From a bacterium (GTDB taxonomy: Bacteria > Krumholzibacteriota > Krumholzibacteria > LZORAL124-64-63): a stretch of 5,669 nt of DNA. The DNA is taken from NCBI GenBank assembly GCA_030592025.1, contig JAUUZX010000135.1, forward strand, positions 1-5,669, given 5' to 3'. Position 1 is the stretch's first letter. Each line of letters starts with the position of its first letter. The notes beneath the pieces are model-generated. The model saw only the letters and a program-made list of their open reading frames with translations, did not search any database and was not told where the DNA came from. Positions 4,754-5,669 of the stretch are shown piece after piece. A program made the translations under genes and the position numbers.

Positions 4754-5526
4754 GGTGCCCCGCCGTGGTGCTGCTCACGGATTTCGGTTGGCGGGATCCC
4801 TGGGTGGCCGAGGTCAAGGGGGCCCTGCTGTCGTCCTGGGCACGCTGGCCCGGTGACGAACCGCAGCCGGTCATCCTCGACGCCGGGCACGACATCCCCC
4901 GGGGCGACGTGGCGGCGGGGGCCTGGTTCCTGGGCCGGATCCTGCCCCGTTTCCCGGAGCGCACGGTTGTCATGGCGGTCGTGGACCCGGGGGTCGGGAC
5001 GTCCCGCCCGTGGGTGGCGGGGGCGGCAGGTGGTCGTTGGGTGGTCGGGCCGGGGAATGGTCTCCTGACGGATGTGGTCGAGGGCCCGCCGGTGGTGCTC
5101 GATCCGGTGCGGAGGCCGGTGTCGGCCACGTTCCACGGACGCGATATCTTCGCCCCGGCGGCGGCCGCCCTGGCCATGGGCGTGCCGCTGACGGATCTGG
5201 GTCGTGTTGGCGCCCGGGCCGACCTGGGCGCGGCGCCGTACACGCCAGCGGGTCCGGCGATCCGTTGGGTGGACCACTTCGGCAACGGAATCAGCGACCT
5301 GGCGGAGGGCACGCCCGTCGCCGACCGCCTGGCGGACGGCGCGCCCTTGGTCGTCGATGGTCGGACCATCGCCGGACCTTTCGCCACCTACGGAGCCGCG
5401 CCGGCGGATGCTCCGTTCTGGTACTGGGGCAGTGGCGGCACCGTGGAGATCGCCATCCCCATGGGGGACGCGGCCGGTGCTCTCGGTCTGCATCCAGGGC
5501 TGGTCCTGGACGTGGGCAAACCGTAG
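4750..5526 (+). CDS. S-adenosylmethionine hydrolase (DUF62 / SAM hydroxide adenosyltransferase family)
   Basis: The 258-residue protein matches the DUF62 family: LLTDFGWRDPWVAEVKG (8-24), ILDAGHDIPRGDVAAGAWFL (42-61), VVDPGVGTSR (77-86), TFHGRDIFAPAAA (127-139), VDHFGNGISD (174-183), then a C-terminal barrel-like part with SGGTVEIAIPMGDAAGALGL (228-247). The family splits SAM with water (hydroxide) into adenosine and L-methionine; the Asp-Arg-His triad that distinguishes hydrolases corresponds to Asp79, Arg86 and His129. The homologous fluorinase and chlorinase lack the His (FYSRE-type motif in fluorinase) and carry an extra loop, so this is not a halogenase. The usual PDNG motif reads PGNG here (101-104), an Asp-to-Gly change in the SAM-binding half. 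Alternative readings would be a degenerate or altered enzyme. The start is the ATG overlapping the nhaC stop (ATGA), with GAGGC at 4736-4740 as modest ribosome site. It is the last gene of the overlapped operon. Confidence 0.92.
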   Translation: MRCPAVVLLTDFGWRDPWVAEVKGALLSSWARWPGDEPQPVILDAGHDIPRGDVAAGAWFLGRILPRFPERTVVMAVVDPGVGTSRPWVAGAAGGRWVVGPGNGLLTDVVEGPPVVLDPVRRPVSATFHGRDIFAPAAAALAMGVPLTDLGRVGARADLGAAPYTPAGPAIRWVDHFGNGISDLAEGTPVADRLADGAPLVVDGRTIAGPFATYGAAPADAPFWYWGSGGTVEIAIPMGDAAGALGLHPGLVLDVGKP

Positions 5527-5558
5527 ATTGACAGAGGATCAGTAGTTACCCACCCCAC

Positions 5559-5563
5559 GGGAG
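5559..5563 (+). promoter_or_regulatory. Ribosome binding site of the lipoprotein gene
   Basis: GGGAG lies five bases before the ATG at 5569 and supports that start. The 42-bp gap from the SAM hydrolase stop holds no clear terminator, so the gene may be read through from the upstream operon. Confidence 0.5.
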
Positions 5564-5568
5564 TTCCC

Positions 5569-5669
5569 ATGCGCACGACCGCCCGTCTCCGCCTCGCCAC
5601 GGCCCTCGCGACGATCCTGATCGTCGCCGGCTGTTCCAGCGACAAGATCGTCTTCATCTACCCCGACGA
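5569..5669 (+). CDS. Putative lipoprotein, N-terminus only, cut by window edge
   Basis: Thirty-three codons are visible before the window ends. They begin MRTTARLRL, followed by a hydrophobic core ATALATILI and a lipobox VAGC at residues 19-22, a typical signal peptidase II site. The mature protein would start Cys22-Ser-Ser-Asp. Ser at +2 is compatible with outer-membrane sorting by the Lol system in diderm bacteria. The following KIVFIYPD gives no family. There is too little sequence to name a function. It starts 42 bp after the SAM hydrolase gene on the same strand. Confidence 0.75.
   Translation, partial: MRTTARLRLATALATILIVAGCSSDKIVFIYPD

Noticed and set aside
5528..5556. Promoter for the lipoprotein gene based on a perfect TTGACA at 5528-5533
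   Set aside because: At 16-18 bp spacing the sequence is C-rich (around CACCCC) with no -10 element, so the hexamer alone does not support a promoter.

Overview
The window is GC-rich bacterial DNA with densely packed genes in two divergent groups. A lipoprotein signal peptide with a Ser at position +2 at the right edge suggests a diderm (Gram-negative type) envelope. The sequence does not fix the phylum. The partial bamA/oah-like gene beside a glutaryl-CoA dehydrogenase suggests that the organism degrades aromatic compounds anaerobically through benzoyl-CoA, or at least carries the ring-opening and lower part of that pathway.

Left group, minus strand, about 1-1775, read right to left. A well-formed sigma70-type promoter (TTGAGA-17-TACAAT) drives a small NifU C-terminal-domain (Nfu) iron-sulfur scaffold protein. 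One base after its stop comes a GTG-started glutaryl-CoA dehydrogenase, and 30 bases further the first 101 codons of a 6-oxocyclohex-1-ene-1-carbonyl-CoA hydrolase, cut by the window edge. The hydrolase opens the ring after benzoyl-CoA reduction. The resulting chain is beta-oxidised to glutaryl-CoA, which the dehydrogenase converts to crotonyl-CoA. Nfu could supply Fe-S clusters, which benzoyl-CoA reductases and electron-transfer partners need in number, although none of those is in view.

Middle, about 1723-1923: a 201-bp divergent intergenic region with the minus-strand promoter, a weaker plus-strand promoter candidate and a small inverted repeat.

Right group, plus strand, 1924-5526: inositol-monophosphatase-family phosphatase, CutA, NhaC-family Na+/H+ antiporter and a DUF62-type S-adenosylmethionine hydrolase. 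All three junctions are 4-base ATGA overlaps, so these four genes are almost certainly one translationally coupled operon. A cation-homeostasis theme (CutA, NhaC, and a phosphatase family often inhibited by Li+) is possible but inferred. After a 42-bp gap, a lipoprotein gene begins and runs off the right edge.

The most notable points are: the benzoyl-CoA lower-pathway genes behind an nfu gene; a marked GC step inside the glutaryl-CoA dehydrogenase gene; a Tyr that predicts the decarboxylating type of that enzyme; and the fully overlapped antiporter/SAM-hydrolase operon, whose SAM hydrolase has an unusual Asp-to-Gly change in a conserved motif. I see no mobile element, CRISPR array, tRNA or rRNA.
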